Part shown: positions 36,401-47,648 of the stretch, one piece after another
Layout of the letters: each line of letters starts with the position of its first letter
How positions within the stretch are numbered: the first letter of the stretch is position 1
Assembly: GCA_032164245.1 (NCBI GenBank)
Contig: JAVMKO010000003.1
Location: 70,874,390-70,938,389, forward strand
Source: Sternotherus odoratus
Taxonomy: Eukaryota > Chordata > Testudines > Kinosternidae
DNA length: 64,000 nt
Reading direction: 5' to 3'
Translations under genes and position numbers: made by a program
The notes under the pieces: generated by a model
Databases searched by the model: none
Told to the model about the DNA's origin: nothing
What the model saw: only the letters and a program-made list of their open reading frames with translations

Positions 36401-39400
36401 TATATTTTTTTACACCAGAGGTTTAGGGCTTGTCTTCACTAGGAAGGGGGATCGACTGAAGATACACAACTTCAGCTATGTGAATAACGTAGCTGAAGTC
36501 TGCGTATCTTCAGCCGACTTACGTGCCATCCTCCTGGCGGCAGCAGTTGACGGCGCGCTCCCCCGTCCACTCCAGCTTGCGCCTTGTGACAAACTGGAGA
36601 TACAGGAGTCGACGGGGGCGCTGGGGGTGATCGATTTCTCACTTCTTAATGAGATGTGAGAAATCGATCTCTAAAAGAAGGGTAGAGAAAATCCTACCCC
36701 ACTAAGAACCTAGAAGGAAGCAGTGTGCACAGTTCACTCATTTCTGCTTGTTAGGACGTTATGTGTTACCCGTCTCTTTGCATTTGGAGTTTGGAACATG
36801 TAACATTGCTAGGCCAGGACCCCTTCTTAAATCTAACTTCCAAGTTAATATGTCTGTTCATAATCCCAGTCCTTCTGTTTTTTATAGGGAAGGTACATTA
36901 AACCATGGTAGAACGGTGCAGGTGAAAAGATTACGGGAAGCAATAGCTTTAACTGGGATAACTGAAGGGTTGATTGGCCACTTAAAAAATTCTTGGTATG
37001 TATTTTCTGACATACAAAGTGATCTGTGTACTCTGACTCTTGCCTGACCTTGTTTACATACCAAGTTCAGTGTGAGGAGAAAACACAACCAGCAATATTG
37101 AGTTGTGGGTTTTTCTAGAATTAGTTGTGTGGTTGTCCTCAACCAGGAATTTTGCAGACTTCAAAGCTGTGAACCAAAGTGCTGCAAATAGTATCCTAAT
37201 ATATTTAGCAAATGACAATGATACACATACGCAGAAAAGGAGAAAATTATGTTCTCCGCCTGGGAAGTTGTTATGAGTGGGATTTGGAAAAGAATTTCTA
37301 ACATTGCCCAACTCTGCTTCTATTGAAGTAGGTGGTAAAACTTCCATTGACTTCAATGGGATCAAAGTTATGCTGACACTGAGTTCTTTTTCAGAATCCC
37401 ACCCATCCTTATTAGAATCAACCACTAAAATATGGAGAAAAATAGTTTTGTCACCAATGAGCAAATCATGGTTTACACATGCCCCTTGTTAACAGATTTC
37501 ACTGACCTTTGGATCCAGTGAAGGAGAGCTAGAACTGCAGATTTAAAAAAAAAAAAAAAAAAAAAAGACCGGGAAATATAAATTAAGATTAACAGAGTGA
37601 TAGGTTGTGAAGGAAGAATTATCTAGGCTCTACTTCTGTCTCTTAGAAGTTGGGAGGGGCCTAAACATTTGTCTCCTCCTTTTCCACTCCTTACCTTCTC
37701 CCATCTTTTCTTATGTAAATTAATAGGAAAAATTTGAGGTATTTCAGAAAGAACCATGTCTCTGACTGCTCAAAATCCTGAGGTTGACTGACTGCATAAT
37801 GATTAGAAAAGTGGACAGGAATAACTCAAGTTTGCAGGTAAGGAAGATGGGGAAATACATCCCAAAGAGGTGCCTAAAATCCTATTTGAAGCAGTATTTT
37901 CATACAGAAATCCGTAGTACAGTAAAACCTCCATTTAACGGACTAATTCGGGCGAGGGGGTGTCCGTTAAATCCAAAAGTCCGTTATTTAATTTTAAAAA
38001 AAAATGAGCTGTCGGAGCAGCAGCCTGCCCGCCACAGGGTCAGGGCGGCAGCTCCGCAGCCCGCCCGCTGCCGGGACCCAGGCGGCAGCCGGGAGCCATC
38101 AGCCAGCCCACCCAGGTCCCGGCTGCTGGGACCCGGGCGGCAGCCGGGAGCCATCAGCCAGCCCGCCCGGGTCCCGGCTGCTGGGACCCGCCAGCCAGCC
38201 CGCCTGCTGCCGGGAGCCGGGCGGCAGCAGGGAGCCGGCAGCCAGCCCGCCTGCTGCCTGGACCCGGGTGGCAGCCGGCAGCCAGCCCTCGACAAATGGA
38301 TTTCGGATGCATCAGACTTGCTTAAAAATTTTGTCCGTTGCATCCGAAGTCCGTTAAATCGAGGTCCGTTAAATCGAGGTTTTACTGTATTTTCATACAA
38401 AAAAGCAAGTAGGGGAAGATGCCGTGGACAGTAACCAATTCCTTGTTCCGCCCCCTTTCTGCTGTGGGACTCTACCTACCCTACCACTCCATTCCCTAAC
38501 CAAATCCCATGGAACCCTCACCTCATGGGTTACAGAGACAGCTCTCTTTGTCTACCATGACAGATCTGTTAGAATGAGTGCCCTCCACGTTAGGAAGTTA
38601 AGAAAGTGGTCTTGTCCTGTCTTTTATCTGTCTTGCTTTTACAGGGAGAGACTAAAGATCACAGAATCCAGTTTCTGCTATTGGACAGCTACTGGGATAA
38701 GTTAAAACAGATGTGTATCTCAGGTTCTGTGAAGTAAGTCCTTCCCAACAAGGGTAACTAGCAAGACTCTGCTGATGAAACAATCAGCAAATTGAATGGT
38801 AGACTGTTCTGTTTGTTTATTTCATTTTTTTTGAGGCATTATTATTTAAGTAAATTCTAGAGAAAACGCAATGACAAGTCAGTGAAAATGTGGACTGTAA
38901 ACATAGCACAGTGGGTGTGTCTGTTAGTGAAAGTTAAATCACCAGCTGTAAGTCTATTCATTACAAAAATTTAAAAGTCATGAGCATCATACTATTTTTT
39001 TTTTTTTTTTGGTCATAGGGCAAACAACTTGGTGTGTTTTGCATTTAAATTATTTTAAAAATGAATTTTTTAAAAATAAAATGTGTAAGCCACTTGGAAA
39101 AAAACAAAAACAAGTCAGTGCTCACACTAAGGTAGTAGACAGTAACAGACAGGACACCAGTCAATACTCATGCTGAAGACACAGACTATAAGACTCCTTT
39201 TTTTACTGATGGGAGGAATGATTTATGATCAAGATTTTTTGAGATCAGGAAAGCACTCTTTTTGCAACTTGCCACGTTCCTGCACAAGTATACAGCTACA
39301 TGTAGGTGAGCTACAACAAAGATTTAAAAACTATTCTGAATGCACCCTTTGGTACTGTAGGAAAAAAAAGAATGGTCACTTCTGTCTTTTGGGGGCATTT

Positions 39401-41549
39401 TCTAGTTGGAGAGTTGAAGAATCAGCCAGGTACTAAATGTTTTGACAGGAGGTGTTCAGTACTTCCATGCACATTGAGGATATTAGGATTTGAGTTGAGG
39501 ATACTGATTAGACCTGGATCCTAAATGGTCATGTTGATACAAGAAAGCTACTCTTTTATTTCATCAGTTAATTTTTAGCAAAATTCTCTACTAAGGAGAA
39601 AATACCAGTGAGTAATATGTGTAATCAATCACACAATTTTATTTATTAGATTCTGATGATCCATTGTGGTTTTTAAATGTAAAGCTCATTTTAGTCTAAT
39701 TCTTCAAAACTATTTGTGTTGTCTATGTAGCTAGGACACAAAACAATTTGGCATGATTTTAAAAGTACTGGATCTTTGTGCATGGCTCCCAGCTGCATTG
39801 ACTCAACTTGCTGTTTTATATAAAACACACACCTGTAGTAACAGTAGCATACCCGGATGTCTTAATGGAGTTCAGTACAGTGCACTCACAATTTAATTTT
39901 TTCAGAAATCATGATTTATAGAAACCAGTTATATTCTCTACCTAGTTATCTGATGTGAAATTTGTCAACAATTTGGAGAGCAGTGATAGATTCGTTTCTG
40001 CATGCTAGAGATGACTCAAGAACGATGTTTTGATTAACTTGAAACAAGCATTCAGTACTGACAGACACTTTAAAAAGAGGGCTTTTATATACCTTTTCTA
40101 TAGTGGTTTTAATATATATATTATCTATAATCACACACTTTATACACAGGAAAGAGGAAGAGAGGAAAATACATACTTGTAATAATCCCCTCAAAGTGTG
40201 TATGAAATGAGTTTAGAAATATGACTTGTTCAAAGAAGAAAAAATTGTATAGATCAACTATAATTAAGCATGTTTCAGAAGCATCTTTGTAAAACCAATT
40301 TATATTTCAGGTTTAAATTAGTCTGTTTTAATAAAAATGTGTATTATTCTCTAGCAGTTATGTTATAGGGTTTTTTCTTATCTCACTTCCATCACTATAA
40401 TTCAGATTAGTTCAAAGAAGATACTCCTGGTTTGCAGTGTGGAACAGAGATTTAAATTTGGTCGATATATACTGGATTAATATTCAGCATTACTAGCTTT
40501 TACCATCGTTGAATTTTAAATAAGGAAACTAATGTAACAGTAGAATATGATTGGACACCTACATTTTTGTCCAAATATTACAGCCAGCTGATTTAGTAAT
40601 GTAACCTCCAATTATTTTTTATTGATGTGTCCAGTTTGATTGCTTTTTTTTTGAAAGTCATTTCCCAAGTCAAGAGCACTGATGAGCACTGAGCAAGTTT
40701 TTATATATGCTTCAAGAGTATTCTAAATGGAAATGGCAAAATTCAAAATCACTGCTGCCTGCATGCTCTCTTCTTATTATTTAGTTGTACTATAAAATGG
40801 AAAGAATCAGAGAGGTAGCTGTATTAGTCTGGAATAGCAGAAGTGATACTAAAGTATTGAAGCATAAGCTTTCGTGGGCTAATACCCACTTTGTCGGATG
40901 CAAGCAGTGGAAGTGTCCAGGGGCAGGTATAAATATAAGTAGGCAAGAACCAGGTTGGAGATAACAAGGTTAGTCCAATCAGGCTGAACCAGCTTGTTAT
41001 CTCTAGAGCTGGTTCAGCCTGATTGGACTAACCTTATCATCTTCAATCTGGTTCTTGCCTACTTATATTTATACCTGCCCCTGGACACTTCCACTGCTTG
41101 CATCTGACAAAGTGGGTATTAGCCCACGAAAGCTTATGCTTCAATACTTTAGTTAGTCTTTAAGGTGCCACAGGACTCTTTGTCACTTATAAAATGGAAG
41201 TTTCCCTCTTTCTCTCAGCCAAGAGTGTCTGTCTGTCCCATTTCTGTCTGCAGTGATAATCTTGGTCAATACTCTATAGCCATTTATAAAACTAAACAGT
41301 TATTACTGACAGTAAACAACAATAAAACAGTAAGAGAGATTATCTGTACTGTAATGAACACATGTAGGGTTTAACTGCTTATAATATTTTTAAAAAGATA
41401 TTTAACTTACCTTGACTTTTTACATTAAACGGTAAGAAATGTGGCCCCTTCATGCTGGCTTGTTTTTGGTATCGTTCAGAAAAAAACCCATCACCGCCAT
41501 GGACGATGTTCAGAGAAAGCAGCAGCAGAAAGGATATTTGTACCTGCAT
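25604..41549 (-). CDS. COL10A1: COL10A1, collagen alpha-1(X) chain, complete coding region
   Basis: Minus-strand join of 41549-41411 and 27498-25604, giving 677 residues (human about 680). Type X is a short-chain, homotrimeric, network-forming collagen secreted by hypertrophic chondrocytes during endochondral ossification. Layout: signal peptide at residues 1 to about 18 ([18 protein letters not shown]), short NC2, a Gly-X-Y triple helix from about residue 50 to 510, a linker, and a C1q-like NC1 trimerisation domain at about 546-677 with conserved [35 protein letters not shown] and SSFSGF. All eight expected Gly-X-Y interruptions are present (for example GYGSPG, AVGKPG, GFGKPG, IATKG). Gene structure (non-coding exon 1, small exon 2, one huge exon 3) matches other vertebrates. 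I see no frameshift or premature stop. It is transcribed antisense within NT5DC1 intron 6. Confidence 0.98.
28196..28300 (+). mobile_element. SINE 3' tail
   Basis: GCATCTGATGAGGTGGGGTT, CACGAAAGCTTATGCCCAAA and TCTCTAAGGTGCCACAAGGA, as at 488-612. Confidence 0.75.
29085..30720 (-). mobile_element. Penelope-like element fragment with GIY-YIG endonuclease, rearranged
   Basis: Minus-strand frames 30542-30168 and 30270-30064 read [16 protein letters not shown]..., [20 protein letters not shown] and [10 protein letters not shown], the pattern of a GIY-YIG endonuclease domain as carried by Penelope-like retroelements, followed by [21 protein letters not shown] frameshift separates the two frames. 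Plus-strand 30512-30720 carries the piece that should precede it ([20 protein letters not shown]) and then the element's 3' tail (CTAGACCAACACAGCTACAA). The minus segment continues to about 29085 (AGACAAGCTTTCAAGCTACA), interrupted by a Harbinger-like MITE at 29162-29807. Dead copy. Confidence 0.65.
29162..29807 (-). mobile_element. PIF/Harbinger-like MITE, copy A
   Basis: TAA at both ends (29162-29164, 29805-29807). Left end GGGTACGTCTAGAGTAC, right end GTACTGTAAACCAGTCC, imperfect inverted repeats. The interior is homologous, in reverse orientation, to 50395-51080 (shared blocks include CTGGGACTGCAGGAAATTGA and CAGCAGGTCGATTTTACTGC). Inserted into the Penelope-like fragment. No transposase. 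Confidence 0.75.
30721..32477. other. COL10A1 intron 2, nothing recognised
   Basis: No repeat or exon that I can name. Confidence 0.5.
32486..33000. mobile_element. Non-autonomous hAT element with perfect duplication
   Basis: Starts CAGGGGTCTCAAACTCAA and ends GTTTGAGACCCCTG, inverted ends of about 14 bp. Flanked by an identical 8-bp duplication CTTTAGAC at 32478-32485 and 33001-33008. The interior is GC-rich with a 90-bp tandem duplication (ATGAGGACTAGTGCACTGGC at 32521 and 32611). Open frames on both strands are composition artefacts. Confidence 0.9.
33009..36426. other. COL10A1 intron 2, mostly unclassified
   Basis: Nothing named except a GC-rich block at about 34815-35105 that looks like a decayed interspersed repeat. 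Confidence 0.45.
36427..36712. mobile_element. MITE fragment with hairpin
   Basis: Begins AGGGCTTGTCTTCACTAGG, resembling the Harbinger-like ends. Contains a 14-bp perfect hairpin (GATCGATTTCTCAC at 36629-36642, complement at 36656-36669) and a second partial palindrome around CAGCTATGTG/ACGTAGCTG. Right end not identified. Confidence 0.45.
37918..38389. mobile_element. mariner/pogo-like MITE with GC-rich minisatellite
   Basis: Ends TACAGTAAAACCTCCATTTA and TTAAATCGAGGTTTTACTGTA, with TA at both outer edges (37918-37919, 38388-38389). Inside, blocks of about 55-60 bp built from GCAGCCGGGAGCCATCAGCC and CCGGCTGCTGGGACCCG repeat several times. The 216-residue plus-strand frame and 138-residue minus-strand frame are artefacts of this array. 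Confidence 0.8.
38390..40804. other. COL10A1 intron 2, nothing recognised
   Basis: Poly-T at about 38996-39010. No named feature. Confidence 0.5.
40848..41153. repeat. Near-perfect palindrome made of two head-to-head SINE tails
   Basis: Arms of 147 bp (40848-40994 and 41007-41153) with a 12-bp loop and, by my base-by-base comparison, five mismatches and no gaps. Each arm carries AAAGTGGGTATTAGCCCACG, AAAGCTTATGCTTCAATACT and CTTGCCTACTTATATTTATA in opposite directions. The outer flanks (40805-40847, 41154-41190) are also SINE-like. It lies about 0.26 kb from COL10A1 exon 2. Confidence 0.9.
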
Positions 41550-41564
41550 ATTCCACAATCTGTT
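41411..41564 (-). CDS. COL10A1: COL10A1 exon 2 (5'UTR end, signal peptide, NC2)
   Basis: 154-bp exon; coding part 41549-41411 is 46 codons plus one base. Acceptor AATGCAG ends at 41565, donor GTAAGT is at 41410-41405. ATG at 41549 is preferred because it aligns with the family start. No upstream ATG is retained within this exon after splicing. After the hydrophobic signal peptide comes the NC2 segment [20 protein letters not shown], then FLPFNVKSQ. Confidence 0.95.
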
Positions 41565-42753
41565 CTGCATTAAAGAGGAAAAATATTTTTTCAAATGATT
41601 GTTCTTTTTAAAAAAATAAGTTGATCAGTTCAGGTTTTGCAGCAATGAACAAATAAGTTGTATTTAAAATAGTTAAATATAACCGGTTCTGTACTGCTTT
41701 ATATAAAACTGCTCCCAAATCTATGTATTTCTAGTGGATTTCTTAAAGTATACCTATTTTAGTCAGAGAAAGTGGTTAAATGTTTTAAATAAGTTTTTAA
41801 AGTATAGACATATAGAATCTGTAACCTTACTAGATCAGATACTGTCCCATACTCTTCCAGTCATTTTTTAATTTTTTAAAATATAATCGGCATATTAAAA
41901 TATGTACCAATTTAAATTCTTTTTAGGAAAAAAAGTGTCAGTTTGCTATTAAGTTCTATAATGTTATGAGCACTCCAGTCTATTGAGGCTTCCAAAAATA
42001 GGTTGAATACTCTAGAATCAGGGAAAAGTCTCTCTCATATGCATTGCAAGATGGCAGCATTGCCTCCTTCTAATTAACGCTGTATCTGTAAAGCATAAAA
42101 TCCTGACCCCATTCACATCAATAGTGAAACCCTCATTGACTTCATCACTGGGGCCTAGATTTCACCATTAGTCTTTGGAAGTAATTTCACTTGTGACAGC
42201 AGGGATACTGGCACTTGCTCTTAAAGAGCCCCAGGAAATTTCTGTCCTGTATAAAGATGGATTATATTTTTATTGATAAATGTTAATTTTGCCATACAAA
42301 CACAAACTTATGAAAACATATTTCCACAGATAACAATCAAAATTTGCAGGTAGGCAAGATAAGAAAAATGCTGCTTGACAACTTATCAAAGTTTGATTTA
42401 AGAATATTAACTTTGTCAATATTACATGTCAAAATATACAATTTTATTTTAATGGTTAGAAAGCTTTATTTTTTGGAATCTCAACATCGATCATTAAATT
42501 ATTATCTGATTCTACTATTGCCTTATACCCCCATAATTTCCTGCAACTGTGAGCATTTAAATCAATAACAATTAAAAAAAATTGCTTAAAACCACTAATT
42601 TTGCCCAACTGTGAAAATTTAAATAAATATAGGAAAAATGAACAAAGATAATATCTATCAATATTTAGGAAAAATAATTAAAATTGAATTCTGTCAGATC
42701 TATTGTTAAGTTAAATTGGAAGCCAAACAAAAAGGAATGAAACTATAACATAC

Positions 42754-42840
42754 CAGAATATTGTAGAGTTCCAAATATGTAGTAGCCTTTCAGTAGCCCA
42801 CTGAGGGGCTCTTCTGCCACAGGTGCGCAGAACCGAACCT
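42754..42840 (-). other. COL10A1: COL10A1 exon 1 (non-coding, predicted)
   Basis: Predicted 5'UTR exon on the minus strand. It ends at a GTATGT donor (minus 42753-42748, after ATTCTG) and begins about 25-30 bp downstream of the TATA box, so the 5' end near 42840 is an estimate. No ATG-initiated long frame. Intron 1 would be 42753-41565, about 1.2 kb. The position matches the known type X gene layout. Confidence 0.7.
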
Positions 42841-42864
42841 GTTATTTCAAGTATCCTTCTGAGG

Positions 42865-42872
42865 TATTTATA
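42865..42872 (-). promoter_or_regulatory. COL10A1: COL10A1 TATA box
   Basis: Minus strand TATAAATA, about 25-30 bp upstream of the predicted exon 1 start and in an otherwise non-repetitive segment. A TATA-type promoter fits a tissue-restricted gene, unlike the CpG-island promoter of NT5DC1. Confidence 0.75.
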
Positions 42873-42899
42873 CTGTTTGTTCCCTTGTTAAGTCAAGTT

Positions 42900-45134
42900 G
42901 CACTGTGTTTAAGCTCCTCCCTAAAAGTCATAAGCACTAATTACAGGGAGGAATCTTGGGCAGGCATCCTAGAACAGGTTGGAGTTTTTCTTACTATATT
43001 GTATTTCATGTGTCTTTGGTGAAACTATACTCGTCATGATGACCATTTTCTTAAGTTATCTTATATACCTTTTGGTTTCAGGGTTTAGAGACATAGCATT
43101 GAAAGAAGCTTAAACTTGTAAGTGGGGTAGGCACATGTTACTTTTAAAAAATTGATTTCCTGCATACATTTGTAAGAAAATGTAGTTTCATAGATCGTGA
43201 GCTTCTTACTATCTTTGAGCAGCTACTTTCAGGATTTAGCTCCATTGAAGTCAATGGAGACTACCTGAGTGAGTATCTGCTCGCCAGTGTATGATAAATG
43301 GGTTCACAGGAGGTCTCTTTTGTGTTGAATAGGGATTTGTATAGTTCTGGAGCTATCTGAGTCACTTATTATGCTTGTGAATAAAAATGAAATTGAAGAA
43401 GTAAATTAGTGAGAGAGTATCTACATGTGTGTTTCTGTTATGTTGTCTTATGGACAACACATCAAATAAATAGTCCATATTTAGGGACTGCTAATAGGCA
43501 ATGAAATATTCATTTATAAAGAAACTTGAATTATACAATGTAATAGCACTATTTCTGTTTCTGTTACATTCACTCCTATTAATTTATTGAAATAATTGAT
43601 TTTATTGCATATTGAAAAATCAGACAAAACTAATACAACCTTGTATTTATTTTTTCAGAATGTTTCTATATGCAATAAATGACTGTCAGGTTTTGGTTCA
43701 ATGCAATGTTGTCTATGGTTCTTTATAGAGAGGTCCACAAAGTTTCTATTTAATGGCATTGTCTCATTATGTTTAAACCACCATTAATTTATTATATTGG
43801 GTCAAATTTCATTACAGTTTAGTCCACACTTAGCAAATCTCTCTGTTTATTCAGAGTATAGATTAGCACTGGCCATACTAAACCTACTGAATTTTTTTTT
43901 TCTGTATTGACTTTCTGCCTGTTATGACTTGTCTACTTGGGAAACAGTGACAGATGGTCTCACAATATTTCAGCCCTATTGTCATCATTAATCAATTCCA
44001 GATATCATGTAGTAAATTTTCAGTTCCTGAATCATTCAGGTCCCTGGTTCTAAAACATGCTATAAAAGCAGAAATAATACAGACCTAAAGAAAATGACCT
44101 TCTGAATTTAGTGTGAACCTCCAAGGCTAAACGTAGCACACACACTACTTTTTAAAAGCATTCTCAATAAAAGTTAAATATGAACATTTCTAAAAGATCT
44201 ATACATTTATAAATGATCAGGTTTTTGCATTATATTAGTGTTGATTGATCCTTATCTGAATGCAAATATAAGTAGGCAGGAAAGTCCTGGATTTAAGGCC
44301 TGATTCACGAGTATGCCAGGTACTGCTTATGCTTCTATGGAATGTAGCCCTCTAAAACTGTGGAGGTTATTGAAAAACAAATGCAAATACAAGTAATGGC
44401 ACTATTGTTAACTCGGGCCAATCAAATGAGGAATGTTTAACTTCATCCCTTTTGTGGAGAGAGTGGAAGCTCTCTGATTAGCCTTTCATTGGGGCTCCCC
44501 AGCCTGGCATTCCCGCTGTCATCTTCCCCTTTAGCACCTTCTCCATGCTGGCATAGAGGAGTGTTCTGTGCCAGCCTGGGCAGTAACTACTGTATCAGTG
44601 CCTATGATGTACTATTAATACTAATAAAAAACCAATTCAGTGAGAAGGAATCTCATGGCTGCTAGGCACAGAAGGGCTACAGCCACCATCCCCAAGGCTG
44701 GATGAAGTGGTTGTGAATGGGCTGCGGCACAGCTGCATGTCCTACACGCTACTGAAACTCACCCACAGTGTGCTTTTGTTTAAATCATTGCTCTCTGCCC
44801 ATGGGACTTACAGTCCTGGAAAAAAATAGGGCTTTGTGACAGATATTCTGAAACATAACTTATTGTGCTGAGAAAAACCAGTGGACTGTCAAGTCTGGTA
44901 TCGGGTTTTCAACTGTGCTGATACTCTTTTGAACATACAGTGTTGTTGTGAATAAAAGTCATGATTGGTGCAGTAAGTTATCTGATGTAATATTATGTAG
45001 TGCTCTTTCTCCAGTCTTCTTCATAATCACCCTCCGATAATTTTCTGTTCCATGTTCATAAGGAAACTCTACTCTGGAATATGTCCTTCAGAATTATTCT
45101 TGTATTCCTTATTAAGCTTCTGTGTATAACTAGG
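42900..45134. other. Upstream flank of COL10A1, no named feature
   Basis: AT-rich and apparently poor in repeats, so it is a candidate location for COL10A1 regulatory sequence. I cannot identify any specific enhancer by eye. Confidence 0.4.
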
Positions 45135-45450
45135 TACCGTATTTTTCGTCCCATAGGACGCTCCGGCGTATAAGACGCCCCCGCGTTTTCGGACCAAAAA
45201 AAAAAAAAAAAAAGCGCCGCTTTTTTCGCGCCGCTCTCCCGTCCCCGCCGCGCGGGCGGGCTGCTGGGAGCGCGCCGCTCTCCCGTCCCCGCCGCGCGGG
45301 CGGGCTGCTGGGAGAGCGGCGCGAAAAAAGCGGCGCTTTTTTTTTTTTTTTTTTTGGTCCGGCCGATATTCGGCGTATAAGACGCCCCCCCTAATATTGA
45401 AAGTATTTTTGGGGGTTAAAAAGGCGTCTTATACGCCGAAAAATACGGTA
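45135..45450. mobile_element. GC-rich palindromic mariner-like MITE
   Basis: TA at both edges (45135-45136, 45449-45450), ends CCGTATTTTTCG and CGAAAAATACGG, further inverted GCGTATAAGACGCC blocks. The centre is a second palindrome: GCGCCGCTTTTTTCGCGCCG opposite CGGCGCGAAAAAAGCGGCGC, with poly-A and poly-T tracts outside, and a duplicated TCTCCCGTCCCCGCCGCGCG at about 45234 and 45278. Confidence 0.85.
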
Positions 45451-46831
45451 GGTGGTTTTTAGAGAAAGTGTACATAGTTGAGTTGTCACTTCTTTGGTGA
45501 GCCCATTTTCAGTTGCTTATAATTTTCAGAAAAACTAAGTTTTGGACTGAAGTTGACCATTAAGTTTCTTGCGCTGCTTGGTTTAAAAGTTTAGTGTCAT
45601 TGTAAATTCCAATGCGAATCCACTCAGCCGTTGCTTGAGTTATACATCCAAAACACAAAGCATAAAGAATTTATTTTTCAGATGTCAAAACTGAGCAAAA
45701 ACTAAAAATCTTTGTTTTTCAGGTAATTCCAAAAATAGTTTTTTGTTTTAAAATTTCAGCTCTAATAAGTAGGAAGCCCTCCATGGAAAATGTTGCCAAT
45801 ATTGGGTTAAGAAATAAAGTTAGGAACATCTGACTATAGTCCTGTACACACAAAACTTCTTTCATTCCATGCTATTTTCTAGACCAATGCATAATGCCCC
45901 TCCAAATAAGTAAACTCCTGCTACAAAAGTAACATACATCCATATTTAGCTGACAGTCCTGTTTCCACTCATCCCACTTTACTGCCAGGAGGATGAATAA
46001 TCTCTGAATGAAGATGTGTGAATAAAGACAATTGTTGGGTCAGGAGACACACACATCTGCTGACTTTAGATTCATGCCAGACACCACCCAGGAATGCTGA
46101 TTCATGGGGTTGTTTGGTTTAGGGTTTGATTTTGTGGTGGTGGGAAGCGGAGGTGGGCTTGTGGTTTTCTTCTTCCTCATGTCCCCCCTTCTGCTGTGGG
46201 ATTTCTCTGGGTGCACTATCATGCCAGGATTTCGCTGTAAGTATACATGTGAAGTGTGAGGTTCCATATGTATGCACATACTTGTGTATGTCTATATACA
46301 GTAACAGCACATTAAATAAACACACCTGTGTTTATTTGAACACCTGATTATGGGGACTGACCACTTAAATACACTTAATGTGTATTTTGAAAATTTGCAT
46401 TCAAATACAGGTATCTTTTTCATTAACAGACTTCTTTAAAATAGCAATTGAAAAGTTTGAAAAGTAAATAGTTTTGGTGCAATATAATATTCCCTGTTCT
46501 AAATCAGAATAGAATTTGAACTTCCCTGGATAAAAAGTAATTATCAGAGAATTGCAGTTTCTTTTTAAGTAGCATAAACACTTGTTATAGTTGCATGATG
46601 TTTGTTTCCTGAATGAATGACATTATTCATAAGTAAACACATATGTTTATTTAAAGAAATGACCTTTGTGGAATCCCCTCACAACCCATAAACCTAAACC
46701 CCTATGTAAATCTTTGCAGGCTCAGTCATAGCTAGAAAATTAGTGTGGCTTTCGCTCTGGTCCTGCAAGTTACTCTGGATGGATGGACCCCTGTTCCCGT
46801 TAACTTGAACAGAGTTCCAGAGGGGGTGTGT

Positions 46832-46871
<40 letters not shown>

Positions 46872-47648
46872 TACTGCATCATCACTTGCAGGATTAGCAT
46901 GATCAGAGGCAGATTACTGTTTTGTGGGGCCCTGGGCCAGAGCAGGTGGTGGCCTATTGACTACTCCTATGCTAGACTGACAATATATAGAACTGTCAAT
47001 TTTTTTTAACTAACTACATATAAATATTTTCAACTAAGAGTTCTTTTTGTCACAACGTGTTGAAGCCCTTTCCTTGTTAAAGGTATTAGAAAGTCTTTTT
47101 AAAACAGGAAAACAAACTTCTAGATTCCTCGGTCACCTACTCTTTCTTTCGGTACACTGGTATAGGGAAAGGGAAGAAAATGTGGAAGTCTCTTGTTCAA
47201 ATATTGCTGGCCAAAGTTTGAGGGAATGTTGAGGCCATGCAGATGGCATGAAATGGCAGTGAATAGGTTAAGGACTTTAAAGTACTTTTAGTACTTCTTT
47301 TTCTTTGAGCATGTCCTATCTTCATAGACTAGCCACTTGGAAAGTAAGTGTGTGTATATCTCTGTGTGTGTGTGTATATATCTGTGTTTATTAATATCCA
47401 CATTAGAGAATTTATTTACCTAACTAATTGTAAAATAAATAGGATTTTTTCAGCTGTTGTCTTTTGCAGACTTGTAATTAATGGATGCTTGGTTAAGTTA
47501 ATCTTGCAGGCTAATATTGTCTCATCCATTTTAAAAGCAGAACTCACCCTGGAATACCAGAGAGAGTCTATTTAAAAAAAACAAACTTTATTGCTATATA
47601 AGTTGGTATTTGTCATTTTTTAGATTCATGTGACTTATACTTTGAACT
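45451..47648. other. Intronic, (GT)n microsatellite at 46825-46870
   Basis: About 20 GT units at 46825-46870 and a shorter TG/TA-rich tract at 47349-47388. No other named feature. Confidence 0.55.

Larger units (their letters stand above)
27499..41410 (-). other. COL10A1: COL10A1 intron 2
   Basis: 13.9-kb intron between exons 2 and 3, GT donor at 41410 and AG acceptor at 27500-27499 on the minus strand. It holds a SINE tail, a Harbinger-like MITE nested in a Penelope-like element, a hAT element, a mariner-like MITE and a SINE palindrome. Confidence 0.9.

Noticed and set aside
37784..38434. 216-residue plus-strand frame and 138-residue minus-strand frame
   Set aside because: Produced by the GC-rich minisatellite inside a MITE.
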